A stretch of 64,000 nt of DNA, taken from Trachelipus rathkii. Its lineage: Eukaryota; Arthropoda; Malacostraca; Isopoda; Trachelipodidae. A program made the translations under genes and the position numbers. Below, one piece after another: positions 11,844 to 23,069 of this stretch. Every line of letters begins with the position of its first letter. Within the stretch, counting starts at the first letter, position 1. The stretch spans positions 20,001 through 84,000 of the forward strand of contig JABUQX010018374.1 in NCBI GenBank assembly GCA_015478945.1, read 5' to 3'. The notes below the pieces were generated by a model. The model made no database searches, was not told where the DNA came from, and saw nothing but the letters and a program-made list of their open reading frames with translations.

Positions 11844-13206
11844 TTATTGGTGATTGGAAGAAGACATAGAACTAGAAATCATGTCATCCTCCTCATACAT
11901 AATTTCGATCCATTGCTGCAAAGCTAATTTGCGCTGGACCTCAGTAAGTTTCTCCCATTGTACTTTTTGCATAACATTACGAATGCTTTGTCGTTGCTCT
12001 CTCTTGACCACAGGATCAAGAGTGGTTACAGTAGTCTCATTCGGGGTTTTAAGCACATAAGAATTAGGAACGCTTGAACTTGAATTACCTGATGTACCAG
12101 GTGTAGAATCATAATAAGACCCTTTTTTATCTGATGACTCCGGGTAATAATAAGAATAAGCATAAGACTGTGGTGCCGATGAGTCGGACCAAGTCTGATT
12201 TGAATACCCATAAGTACTTGAATAATTTGAATTATATGAAGTAGACCCCAAATTATACCCTGAGTAAGACCCATAATTATAATTGGTTTGAGCAGGTTCT
12301 AAGACTTTGTCGTATTCAGGATAGTATTGAGAAGTCGACGGCTGAGGATTATCATAAGAATAAGGGGATTGATAATTTCCACGCTTAATAGGTCTCAACG
12401 ATCTATTTTTGTGTTCTATTAGTTAAGGTCGATTTTATTGACTTTGAACGAGATTTTTGAGGCTGCAAAGGGAATTCATGACTATAGTTATCAAACAAAG
12501 CCCCCAAAAATAATTCATTGGGATGTAGCCCATCGGGAAGCAAAGGTGATTTTAAGGTATTTTGCAACCTTTGAAAATATTGATTATGGGGCGTTTTGTT
12601 TGCCTCTCTACTATATCTACTAATCCCATGATGATAATTAAGTATTTCGGTACCCCTAAGGACATTCTTATTAGGCCATTGATAATGAACTGAACTTAAG
12701 GACTCACATTTATCAAAACTATATATGGCATGATCACGCATATTAATGGGGTTAAGATCAGGATCATTTATACAATGATCAGCAAAAGCGATTCCCCATT
12801 TTTTTATAATCCGCTCCTGATTAAATGTGTACATATCCTGTATGGGAGGAATAACCAAATAAGTTTTAGCCTTTGAGTTCGCTTTTTGCACAATATCATC
12901 GATCTGTGTCATGATGGATGGGATTTCTTCAACCTCGAAATCCGGGATCGGCTCAAAAACCGACATAGTTTTATTTTCAGAATTAATTATTTCTTTGGAC
13001 TTCCAGGCCATTGTAGTGAGGGCCCAGAGAATCACATAATCAACATTGGAGGACATAAATTGAGAGACTCTGTCAACACAATCTGGCAACTGTCTACCAG
13101 GAGAAAAATCTACTTTAGTGTTTAAGCCGTATTTTCGGCGAATCAGAGCTTTATTATCTCAAAATAAGGCTACCTCCGAAGATCCAATGGCGAGTAACAA
13201 TGCCAT
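11844..13206 (-). pseudogene. Third ORF of LTR element: SGNH-hydrolase-like protein (broken)
   Basis: The best start is the ATG at 13,204-13,206, followed by LLAIGSSEV. This resembles block I of SGNH/GDSL hydrolases, with G-x-S kept and the usual Asp replaced. A VDYVILWAL strand, a LVIPPIQD block and a clear block V motif, DGLHPN, follow (about 12,515-12,535), carrying the D-x-x-H that completes an SGNH active site. A Tyr/Ser-rich tail ends near 11,844. There are two breaks. A TGA at 13,159-13,161 stands where the homologue at 62.4 kb has an Arg, so a C-to-T change is likely. A frame change in an A5 run near 12,405 separates the tail from the catalytic part. The ORF lies in the env position. 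SGNH domains occur in ORF1 proteins of some LINEs; activity here is unproven, and a non-catalytic role is possible. Confidence 0.7.
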
Positions 13207-13311
13207 GATTAGTTTTGTACAAAAATGAAGTGTTGTAATTCGTGGGCGTTGTTGACAATTTCTCAAACGATTTTGGTCAATACAGTACAACCACACCACA
13301 ACACAGCAATA

Positions 13312-13330
13312 CCTACAAAAATACAAAAAT
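13312..13330 (-). promoter_or_regulatory. Candidate splice acceptor before the third ORF
   Basis: The minus strand reads GTATTTTTGTATTTTTGTAG followed by GTATTG. This is a T-rich tract and AG about 105 nt upstream of the ORF start, as expected if the third ORF is expressed from a spliced RNA. Confidence 0.4.
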
Positions 13331-13371
13331 ACCATTAATAATATGAGAGCAGAGAATATTTTTACATACAT

Positions 13372-14870
13372 GGTTATAGAATTATAAATATATATAATAA
13401 ACCCAAGATCCCTTCTTTTCCAATCTGAATTAAATAGTTAAACAATAAAGAAGAATTTCTAAACCAATTTTATGGTCAAAGAATTTAATAATCAACCAGA
13501 AAATTTATTTAGATTCCCAAAAGAATCAAGATTATCATTAATAATGCCTCACGAATACTCCAACATATCTGAGATTCCAGTACCCGTCTTACTTTCTTTT
13601 ATTATGTACGCCTTCAATAATTCAACTACCTACTTCATCTAGATTGAAAATATATTAACGCATTTCAATGGCTTTCGCACCTTTATTTACGACGGACAAG
13701 AGACAATTTTTAATATATATACATATATATATAGGGTGAAAAAACATTAATTAGGGTGTACAAAGGATTTCATTCCTTTGAAAACTTCAATCATAAGTAC
13801 CCAACACAGGGTAATTATAAATATTTAAATAAAATATTTACTTCAATAGTATATAAAATAAATTTTTATAAATAGTAAATTTGTTAATTTAAATGGATAC
13901 TTGTTATAATTGATCGTTAGATCAATATAACTCCTATCCCAAACCGGTAATTTCCAATGATTCGGTGACATCAATCATTGCTGTGAAGACTCTGTATCAA
14001 CTCCGCATCTTGCCTGCCGTATATGCCTTGTTTTCCTCGGATCAGTCATCTGTGGACCAACATTCATAAATCTAACCTAAATAACTGGAAAAACTAAAAA
14101 CTTTGGATTAGGGTTAGACCTACATAAGAAATATACTGACTTGATTTTAAAAAGTGGCGGCGGAGTGTGATAGTTATTAACGTATTCGTCAGAGGTGATA
14201 CTTCTCAGTGACCCGTTCTTACCCACAATTAAATCAAATCAGAGCACAAGGCAACTTCTTAGTGCACTTAATGAAGAACAAGATTTCTTTCATTAACCAG
14301 TCGATACCGATACAAATAACTTGTTATATATTATTCGATACAACAGCCGATACTGATACTAAACTTTAGCGTTGGGATGTTATTGGTATGTAATAAATGA
14401 TTGGTAATTCGAAGAAAGAATACAAATGAACTATTATCATTTATTACTTTGTTTCAAAATATTTAATACTCAAGATTTAAGACATTTAACGAAATATAAG
14501 TAGAGAAATATTTTTTACTTTTATATTTTCCCAACCTACGGAAATATTTATTTCAAAAATGGTAAAATAATAATAAAATTTAAATCATAAACGAAACGAT
14601 AGAAACTTAAATGATTTAATAAATTTAAAATCGACTCAACCGACGAATATTTTTATTTTCAATTTTTTTTTTTTTTAACAAAACCGCAATTATGAAATTA
14701 TAAAACGAAACGATAGAATTACGTGAACGGTAATATAATTTGAAATCAAGATAGGCAAAGTTTTACAATTTCCCGAATTTTTAACTTTCCAAGAAAAAGT
14801 TTTTATTTTATTTTTTCGAACAAGTTACGACTTTTCTCAGTTACTCCACAAAAAGAGTAAGTATTATGAG
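13372..14870 (-). other. Non-coding spacer between pol and the third ORF
   Basis: About 1.5 kb of AT-rich sequence inside the LTR element, where an integrase would normally be. I searched the minus strand for an HHCC finger or a DDE core and saw none; no open frame longer than about 60 codons lies on either strand. Two short GATACCGATAC-like motifs occur near 14,305-14,360. Confidence 0.6.
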
Positions 14871-14897
14871 AGGTTTGTTATAGTGGGCATGAGGTAA

Positions 14898-17456
14898 TTA
14901 TAATGCACCCCCCCCCAAACATTTCAAGTGACAGACCTCATTTTCAAATTGTCCCCCATAAATAAGAGGTTGATTGGTATTGTAGTACACGTGTACGGGG
15001 TTTTTGAAGATTTCAGTAAAAGAAGTGATTACCTCCGGAATCGGTAACTGCCCCGGAAGTGCCAACAATCGAAATGTTTTCTGAATTTGTCTGCCCTGCA
15101 GCTTATACTTCTGAGGATGTTTCTTTAATTCCTCAATGAGAGTTTGACGAAGTTCCAAATGGCGATCCCATGTCCCATATTGGAACAGCGATAAACATTT
15201 ATATAACGAATCACCACCACCGGGGATTTCTACAGTAAAATAACCATCTGGGATGAAATCCATAGGAGATTGTTCCTGGATATCTTCTGAATCTTCATTT
15301 ACTGGGGAACGCGAGAGTGAGTCTGCGACGATGTTTTGTGTACCCGATATATGTTGAATATCGAAGTCATACTCATTCAACTCCTCCATGGTTCGAGCCA
15401 ATCTGCCGTCTATAAGGCTCATGTTTTGTAAATATATTAATGGCATGTGATCGGTAAAAATAACAAATTTAACTCCACGAAGGAACGGTCGTAATGACTT
15501 GACGGCCCACCTTAACGCCGTCAACTCTTTATCTATCACACTGTAATTCCTTTGAGCTCCGTTAAACGTCATGGAGATAAATGCTATAGGTTTTCGCTCC
15601 CCATTCTGCACTTGGGAAAGGCACGCGCCTGCCCCGACATCCGATGCATCCACATGCAACTCCATGGGAGAGACAGCCGGATCATAGTCAGGAAATCCTA
15701 AAACACAAGGATTTACTAATGCCTTTTTTAATTCATCAAAAGCATATTGGCATTCTGGAGTCCATTGAATGGTTCTACCACCCGTTTGACATGACAATGG
15801 TTTACTTATTTGCGAACAATTTGGGATATGTCTATAAAAATTCACCATTCCCAAAAATTGACGCAGGTGTTTTACAGTGGTAGGAATTGGAAACTCTAAC
15901 GCTCCTTTTACATTTTTCTGGAGGGGTAGGATTCCATCGCGGGAAATATGGTGACCTAAAAATTCTACCTCAGTACGACAAAGACGTGTCTTACTCGGTT
16001 TTAACTTATACCCATTCCTTTCCAACGCTGAAAGGACTTGGCCCAAGGTGACCAGATGATCTTCCACGGTTTTACTGAGTATAATAATATCATCTAAATA
16101 GACCATTACCTTCGACCATGGTAATCCGGTTAAAGCGAGCATCATGCCCCATTGAAAAGTAGCAGGCCCGTTTTTAACCCCAAAGGGCATCTTCAAATAT
16201 TCATACTGGGCGAAAGGAGTAGAAAACGCCGTTTTTTCCACACTATCAGGTTCCATAGAAACCTGGTAATAACCCCTAACCAGATCTATGGTAGAAAAAT
16301 AATTGTTCCCGTGCATATTATAAATCATGTCTATGAGATTCGGTAACAGGAAAGAATCGGTTTTCGTAACATCATTGAGCTTATGGTAGTCAATGCATAA
16401 TCGTAATTTGCCATCAGGTTTCCTCACAGGAACCACGGGAGCAGAATATGGTGATTTACTTGGCCTAATAATATCTTGCTCCAACAGCTCTCTACATTGC
16501 TGCTCGATTTCAGAGAAGCAAAAATCTTCCCTCAATTTTTCAGGGGTCCAAACTTCTTGGTCTTTAGAAAGTTGTTCATTGGAGAGTGTATTTACCGCGT
16601 GGGCTCTTACTTGTAACTCATTATCTTCCGTAAGAGAGAAAATTTGACCCAAAACAGTGTTTTTTCTAAGGTATTTTGATTTTTCAGAAATGTTCATAAT
16701 AGCAACACGATGCGAAGAGGAAAAATCTAATACTCCAGATATTGGAACAATGTTTCCTTGTTGACAACCTTGAAAACCCACCAGATCCAATGGAATGTCC
16801 GAAATTCCCTTGACATCCACTATTTTACAGGAACAAGGGGGAATATTAACAGCGTGGATATTTACACAATTGAAAAAAGGAAGTCTGCGACTCAAATCCT
16901 TTGCGATGACCTCTATTTCATTTCCTTTGCGATGTACCAGCTCCCTAGTGGTCAGGTCAGGAAGCAAGTCATTGTCCTTTAAAGCGGCCGCACCTAACAC
17001 CATCAATTCGGGCATTAACTCAGTGGGGATAACCAGAAAAACAACAGGTTCGGTAACGAAATCATTATCTGGGAAAAATAAAACCGTTTCCACATAATAT
17101 TCAACAGGAATGGGGTGATCACGTACCAAACCACTAATAGCCTTGATTCCAAGGGCAGCTGATGGTTTCAACTCAGCATCTGCCAACTGATTGGTGACGA
17201 GATTCGTGCTAATTAAACTGACTCCAGCTCCGCTATCGACCATGCAACCATATGATCCGGAACTGTTAAGAGCAAAAGAAACAGTAATTCTCAACGGGTC
17301 ATTCAGGGCATTTTCAAGATTAACATGCACCGTGCGTAATTTGCATTCCAATTTTAGTGGAGTTTTTTCTGCGGTAATACATTTTACATCTTTTATTTCT
17401 TGCAGTATTGTATCTTTATCATTTGTAACCGAGTCATTAACAGGATCTTTCTCCAC
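14898..17456 (-). CDS. pol: Pol polyprotein: protease, RT, RNase H, OTU-like domain
   Basis: An 852-codon open frame. The protease active site DSGA is at residues 74-77. Reverse transcriptase spans about 340-510, with LCIDYHKLN, the LKMPFGVKNGPATFQ block and the YLDD box at 453-456. RNase H spans about 598-714 with Asp603, Glu644 and Asp669. Residues 736-850 look like an OTU cysteine-protease domain: GGGDSLYKCLS, then YGTWDRHLELR and a PVHVYYN strand. The usual catalytic Cys position appears to be Ser750. The frame ends in a run of nine G. One base fewer would place a VHYN motif, the expected OTU His strand, in frame before a stop near 14,850, so the true end is probably there. The first codon is GTG and the frame is open upstream into gag, which fits -1 frameshifting rather than independent initiation. 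No integrase follows. Confidence 0.88.
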   Translation of the reverse strand: MEKDPVNDSVTNDKDTILQEIKDVKCITAEKTPLKLECKLRTVHVNLENALNDPLRITVSFALNSSGSYGCMVDSGAGVSLISTNLVTNQLADAELKPSAALGIKAISGLVRDHPIPVEYYVETVLFFPDNDFVTEPVVFLVIPTELMPELMVLGAAALKDNDLLPDLTTRELVHRKGNEIEVIAKDLSRRLPFFNCVNIHAVNIPPCSCKIVDVKGISDIPLDLVGFQGCQQGNIVPISGVLDFSSSHRVAIMNISEKSKYLRKNTVLGQIFSLTEDNELQVRAHAVNTLSNEQLSKDQEVWTPEKLREDFCFSEIEQQCRELLEQDIIRPSKSPYSAPVVPVRKPDGKLRLCIDYHKLNDVTKTDSFLLPNLIDMIYNMHGNNYFSTIDLVRGYYQVSMEPDSVEKTAFSTPFAQYEYLKMPFGVKNGPATFQWGMMLALTGLPWSKVMVYLDDIIILSKTVEDHLVTLGQVLSALERNGYKLKPSKTRLCRTEVEFLGHHISRDGILPLQKNVKGALEFPIPTTVKHLRQFLGMVNFYRHIPNCSQISKPLSCQTGGRTIQWTPECQYAFDELKKALVNPCVLGFPDYDPAVSPMELHVDASDVGAGACLSQVQNGERKPIAFISMTFNGAQRNYSVIDKELTALRWAVKSLRPFLRGVKFVIFTDHMPLIYLQNMSLIDGRLARTMEELNEYDFDIQHISGTQNIVADSLSRSPVNEDSEDIQEQSPMDFIPDGYFTVEIPGGGDSLYKCLSLFQYGTWDRHLELRQTLIEELKKHPQKYKLQGRQIQKTFRLLALPGQLPIPEVITSFTEIFKNPVHVYYNTNQPLIYGGQFENEVCHLKCLGGGAL

Positions 17457-17463
17457 TAGGTGA

Positions 17464-17492
17464 CTCAGTCCCGTGGAGACCGAGAGTTTAAC
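17464..17492 (-). promoter_or_regulatory. Candidate -1 ribosomal frameshift signal between gag and pol
   Basis: In the gag frame the minus strand reads G-TTA-AAC at 17,486-17,492, a slippery heptamer type known from nidoviruses. One nucleotide later a 7-bp stem (CTCGGTC with GACTGAG, one G-U pair) closes a 7-nt loop, and the gag TGA lies inside the stem. The pol frame is open across this overlap. The spacer is shorter than the usual 5-9 nt, which weakens the call. Confidence 0.5.
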
Positions 17493-18944
17493 GGTTGTTC
17501 CGGTAAATTAACCCTTCTTATATCAACGACCATACGGGAGTCCTCGTCAACCGTTTCCTTCAATGGTAACATTCTTTGTTGAGGAGGAGACTGAGATCGA
17601 CCCCGACTTTGGTATGTTGAGTTATAGTAGGTCTTTTTTATTGCACCACCTGTACGACCTCCTTGAGATGATCTGTGGGACACATCATCCTGACGTTCTA
17701 CGTCTTGATTAGGGGGAATACCACAGGTACACTTTATACCGGAGTGGGGACCATTACAAAAAGGACATCTCACCTGACGAGAATTTGGGGGTGACGACAA
17801 CGTTGACCTATATGCACGACATTCTGTCCTTCTATGGCCCTTTTTCTTACAATAGCTACAAATTCCCAAGAATTTGTAGCATTCCTTCATACTATGGCCA
17901 ATTTTCTCACAATATTCACAAACTATTCTATCTTTATCCTTCCTTTCAACAGGACGTTCATTGTGAGCCTGAGAACGGTCTACATTTCTCGGAAAACTAC
18001 GGCGTTGGTCCCGATAGTCACGGTTACCATACTGTTTTACTGGTGGAGGACTACGGTTTGAGGACTTCGGTTGTGGATGTTTGTCTCCTTTCCTCTGCAA
18101 CACATCAGTCCAGCGGGGATATAGAGTATCTATCCTTATGATTGAATCAACCGAGTCATTCAACGCTTCTCTTTCATTTTTATTCCTATGTTTTTCCACG
18201 GACTTTTCCACATGTTCAGAAGATGTTTGCGAAATGGAATTGGGATATGCAATATTATCGCTCTCGAGCGAATCCGCGAACCCTACGATTTTTTCCCAAG
18301 AGATCCTTCGACCTTTCTCCATTTCCATCATTTTTATATATTTCCTCACGCTCTTTTCAATATACGGCGGTAAACTGCACAAAAACGCAGTCCGAAGTGA
18401 TTCATGTTCTCTCATATCGAGTCCACGATAAGCTTTGCGCGCTAGTCTCTCCAATCGAAGAGCGTACATCCGAATACTTTCGTTACGATTACGATGAGCC
18501 GCATGATAGGCTTGAATAACATTCTTCTTTGATCTTCTCCTCGTCCTGATACCATCTGATTAAATTATCTCTGACTGAAAAATAGTTCCGGTCTTCCTTG
18601 ATAATTAACCTATATAAATCCAAGAATTTTCCTTCCAATTGTCGTCCCAACAACCTCAACCATTGGTGTGGGGCGTTCGGATAATGTAACCCACAATAGG
18701 CTTCAAAATCATACAAATATCGTACAAGATCCTGTTCTGCCTCAAACCTATATTTACCAGGATCCACAACCTTTAATCGTTGTGAATTTTTCAACAGCTG
18801 TGCCAACATAGCAATTGATTCTGTCAGCATATCTAAATGTTGTTTAATTTGTTGGCCTGTATACAACGAAGCGTCATTAGGACCATTAGACCCCATATAA
18901 GACCTTTGTGGCTGTGGCTGTAACCGATCTCCTGATAACAGCTG

Positions 18945-19268
18945 CACCAGATTAGGGTTTTGAAAAGGATCACAATACCTGTGATCATGTTGGTTAGGAT
19001 GCAATAGGTTAGGATTTTGTCTAGGATCACCATACTGTGATCGTATAGGTTAGGCTGTAATAAGTTAGGATTTTTGCTAGGATCACTATACCGGTGATCG
19101 TTTAGGTTAGGCTGAGATAAGTTAGGATTTTGGCTATAATCACTATATCTGTGATTATTTAGGTTAGGCTGTGATAAGTTAGGATTTTGTCTATAATCAC
19201 TATATCTGTGATTATTTAGGTTAGGCTGTGATAAGTTAGGATTTTGGCGAAGATCTATGTATCCATAG
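18945..19268 (-). repeat. Tandem repeat of about 57-60 bp in gag
   Basis: Five to six units encoding NPNL-QPNL-HRY-SDY peptides, diverged at the ends. A one-base loss in the unit near 19,037 breaks the gag frame. Confidence 0.85.
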
Positions 19269-19313
19269 TCATCGTAGGTTAGGATTTACGTTAATCGAAT
19301 CATAAAACTGTTG

Positions 19314-19630
19314 GGATCTCAACGATTCCGTTCCTAGGTCCGACCTCAACGGTGGATTGTACGATCGCGGCGGATAATATTTATCTTGAAATTGGGACCT
19401 CAACGGTTCCGTTCCGAAATCCGACCTCAACGGTGGACTATAAGATCGCGGCGGATAATCTTTATCTCTAAATTGGGACCTCAACGGTTCCGTTCCGAAA
19501 TCCGACCTCAACGGTGGACTATAAAAGGATAAACTTTATCTCTAAATTGGGACCTCAACGGTTCCATTCCGAAATCCGACCTCAATGGTGGACTATAAGA
19601 TTTTGGCGGATAATCTTTATTTACGAACGA
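19314..19630 (-). repeat. Four tandem 81-bp units in gag
   Basis: Units start at about 19,314, 19,395, 19,476 and 19,550. The third is 74 bp because 7 bp are missing, which shifts the frame. The 81-bp length keeps the frame in the intact units. Confidence 0.9.
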
Positions 19631-20339
19631 GACTTTCGCGTGAGTGTTCCCTACCTTTCTTTCGCGTAATAAACCGGCGGACTTATGTACATTTTCTTCT
19701 AGAAGTTCTTTTTCATCCCTTTCAGGATGCCTACGAGAATGCGGATCCAACCGAAGTTGGTTTGTTTCGACGTATTTAGGTTGTGATATATCTTCATCAA
19801 CAGCAAATTTATTTAAAGATCTACCTCGAGGTAAACCTTCAGAAAAACTTTGACCTTGTACAACCAATCGATCAGATAACCGTTGGTGGTCTTTCACTAA
19901 TTTTGACATAAAATTCTCTACAGTAGCTATTGGTAAAATTTTGTCTTGATCTAATGAGTTCTCTAATTTAGGTTTACTTATGTTAGCAGTATCTGAATAT
20001 AAACACGGATCGGAGTCGTGTCGTCTAAGCATCGATCCTTGCTTACGCGCATATATTAACTCTTGTCTGTCTCTTTCCTCCAACATTTTCATGTTGGGGG
20101 ATTTAGGTATTAGCGAATAAGCCATGCGTTTTAATTTATGCTCCTATTTAGAGAACTAGTAAGTGGTATAGTACCGAAAAAGAATTCAAAGTATCTATGG
20201 GCGTTTGAAAGATGTCCAAACGACTGACGGAATTAAATTTGAACCAGCACTAAAACAAAAATTTAGTGTGAAATCTGTGAAGATCAACTGACTGTGAAAT
20301 GAGTCACAATCATGCGCCGTTGGCGAGCAGGAACACGAA

Positions 20340-20357
20340 GTCCCTGTTCGGGCGCCA
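20340..20357 (-). other. Primer binding site, tRNA-Lys
   Basis: The minus strand reads TGGCGCCCGAACAGGGAC, complementary over 18 nt to the 3' end of animal tRNA-Lys including CCA. It lies 20 nt inside the 5' LTR end. Confidence 0.93.
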
Positions 20358-20377
20358 ACTTTTTATTGTGTGATCTA

Positions 20378-22265
<1,888 letters not shown>

Positions 22266-22477
22266 ATATAAATTAATAATCAAATAAACAAGAAGAAAAT
22301 TACCATAGCACCAGTGTTGCAGGCAGCTTTATAAGTAAAGCTAAATGAAGTGAACAGTAACGTTCACGAAAACGTCCCATAAAATAAAAATTTTGCTACC
22401 TTTTGGTTTTTTTTAACTATATATATATGTCTACACGTATATGTGTGTAGCAGTACGCGGTGTAGTCTGTACAAAGA

Positions 22478-22481
<4 letters not shown>

Positions 22482-22535
<54 letters not shown>

Positions 22536-22550
22536 ATATATATATATATC
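22482..22550. repeat. AT microsatellite
   Basis: AT array bordering the GTATCGG-rich left end of a hAT element. Confidence 0.9.
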
Positions 22551-23010
22551 TGTATCGGTAGTATCGGCCATTTTTGATGGTATCGGTATCGGTTAAAATG
22601 GCCGATACTTAGCCGATACTTCTTACTTTTTGTGTGAAAAATTATGAGAAACTTTTAGATTCAATAATAAATCTAGTTCAATATAGATAGCTAGTGCTTT
22701 TTTTTTCCTCGATTTCCTTTTTAACTTAGATTTTACGTTTCTCCAACTTGGTCTTTACCGTAAATTGCCCATTTGGACTGACATTATTATAATTTTATAC
22801 AGATTTATCTACTTTTTAGTTGATCAAAAGTATTTTTTTTTTTTTGTACGCAATCTCGAGAGTGTGAGTGTGTGAGTATTTTTAAACTTTCTGGATTATT
22901 CATATTTTAGATATTTGCTGTAAATAGGGTTTTATCGTTTTAAAATTTAGGTTTTAGCGTACGAATAAATTTTCCTCATTTCTCCTTTGGTTTTTGTCTA
23001 TTTGTTTCTG

Positions 23011-23017
<7 letters not shown>

Positions 23018-23067
<50 letters not shown>
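23018..23067. repeat. Poly-T run of about 50 bp
   Basis: Homopolymer directly upstream of the LINE remnant. Confidence 0.95.
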
Positions 23068-23068
<1 letters not shown>

Positions 23069-23069
23069 T

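Larger units (their letters stand above)
17465..20125 (-). pseudogene. gag: Gag polyprotein with repeat-rich N-terminus and zinc knuckles (frameshifted)
   Basis: Four open pieces follow one another: 20,125-19,508, 19,511-19,269, 19,004-18,489 and 18,469-17,465. The first two hold 27-residue repeats of the YPPRSYSPPLRSDFGTEPLR type. The next stretch has about 20-residue NPNLSQPNLNNHRYSDY repeats. A capsid-like region follows, with YLYDFEAYCGL and HQWLRLLGRQLEGKFLDLY helices. The last piece has two CX2CX4HX4C knuckles (CEYCEKIGHSMKEC and CSYCKKKGHRRTEC) and a third variant C-x2-C-x3-H-x4-C. At least four small indels split the frame: a 7-bp loss in a repeat at about 19,525, one-base changes near 19,250 and 19,037, and another near 18,520. 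They may be real decay or assembly error. Gag packages the RNA in the cytoplasm. Confidence 0.82.

Noticed and set aside
13159..13371. 70-codon hydrophobic ORF upstream of the SGNH-like ORF, as a signal peptide
   Set aside because: It is in the same frame and ends at the premature TGA. The part before the ATG at 13,206 probably precedes or spans the splice acceptor and has no match in the second element.
19314..19630. Regular repeats as a CRISPR array
   Set aside because: The 81-bp units are contiguous with no spacers, translate in frame within gag, and the genome is eukaryotic.
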